Below are positions 63,763 to 64,000 of a stretch of 64,000 nucleotides of DNA, piece after piece. The DNA is from Pseudomonadota bacterium (GTDB taxonomy: Bacteria; Desulfobacterota; Desulfobulbia; Desulfobulbales; Desulfocapsaceae). Under the pieces are notes generated by a model that made no database searches, was not told where the DNA came from, and saw only the letters and a list, made by a program, of their open reading frames with translations. Position 1 is the first letter of the stretch. Each line of letters begins with the position of its first letter. Both the position numbers and the translations under genes were made by a program. The stretch lies in the NCBI GenBank assembly GCA_023412495.1, contig JAEYNP010000061.1:1-64000 (forward strand), in the 5' to 3' direction.

Positions 63763-64000
63763 CTATAACTTAGCCTGTGGTCTTAATCCTTGGACCCCTC
63801 TCTGATACTCATCGGGGTTATGTTCAGGACCGTAAGGTGGCAGAAAGAAAACCTCGATCTGCTCCTTATGTTTCTCCAGCCAAGCCGCAACCATCTTGCT
63901 ATGATGGACTCTCAAATTGTCAAGGATGAGAAAAACCTTCTGACTGACGTCCTTTATCAAGCGGGACATGAATTTGATAAGGAGGGCAGATGTCATGGTT
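63763..64000 (-). pseudogene. IS630-type transposase fragment, open at the right edge
   Basis: VFLILDNLRVHHSKMVAAWL and FFLPPYGPEHNPDEY are the second Asp and the final Glu regions of the IS630/Tc1 DDE domain. The frame is open to the window end. The C-terminus after NPDEY diverges and stops early, two bases from the tentative IS3 end, so the IS3 element may have truncated it. Confidence 0.7.

Overview
The window reads as a piece of a chromosome from an anaerobic, GC-rich, Geobacter/Desulfuromonas/Desulfobulbus-like bacterium (the former Deltaproteobacteria). The signs are a complete complex I operon with a fused NuoBCD, an ArrA-type molybdopterin reductase, sigma-54-dependent two-component control, CHASE4/PAS/HAMP sensor kinases, an in-frame UGA (selenocysteine) gene, and many short dispersed repeats. 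The taxonomic call is inference; no rRNA gene is present.

Layout. (1) 1-3.2 kb, minus: a large GH13 alpha-glucan enzyme that runs off the left edge, with a GNAT acetyltransferase upstream. (2) 3.6-10.0 kb, plus: an XRE-cupin regulator followed by a thiolase, a DUF35 zinc/OB-fold partner, acetoacetyl-CoA synthetase and isovaleryl-CoA dehydrogenase. This is a leucine/ketone-body type acyl-CoA module, and the thiolase lacks the usual nucleophilic Cys. (3) 10.2-19.8 kb: a chemoreceptor, a K+ channel with two RCK domains, a restriction-enzyme remnant, a UGA-containing ArsC-family selenoprotein, a MITE-like repeat, a DksA-like zinc finger, two tRNA-Leu genes, a DsbA-like protein, PhoH and an in-frame YbeY-PdxJ fusion.

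(4) 19.8-33.9 kb is the most striking block and looks like an arsenic (or related oxyanion) island. On the minus strand lie a tandem PhnD-like binding protein, a sensor kinase and an NtrC-type regulator. A well-formed -24/-12 promoter then drives an ArrA-like catalytic subunit, an ArrB-like four-cluster ferredoxin, a TorD-type chaperone and a polyferredoxin. On the plus strand lie ArsR, an ArsP-type permease, a small CxxC protein, a DGC zinc protein, a periplasmic thioredoxin and a CcdA-like membrane protein. Two copies of TTTGGT-N6-ACCAAA stand before arsR and arsP. The binding protein and kinase probably sense the oxyanion outside the cell and activate the reductase through sigma-54. ArsR would control handling of the reduced, trivalent product.

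(5) 34.0-48.1 kb, plus: nuoA-BCD-E-F-G-H-I-J-K-L-M-N, with repeat elements between E and F and between H and I. (6) 48.2-57.4 kb: a large SNF2 helicase, a class II aldolase-type protein, a secreted protein of unknown function and a hybrid sensor kinase. (7) 57.4-64.0 kb is an accessory, partly degraded stretch: an integrase remnant, a PKD-domain protein with an unknown partner, an AT-rich trio of unknown genes, a truncated lambda-type endolysin, a frameshifted IS3-family element and an IS630-type transposase fragment at the right edge.
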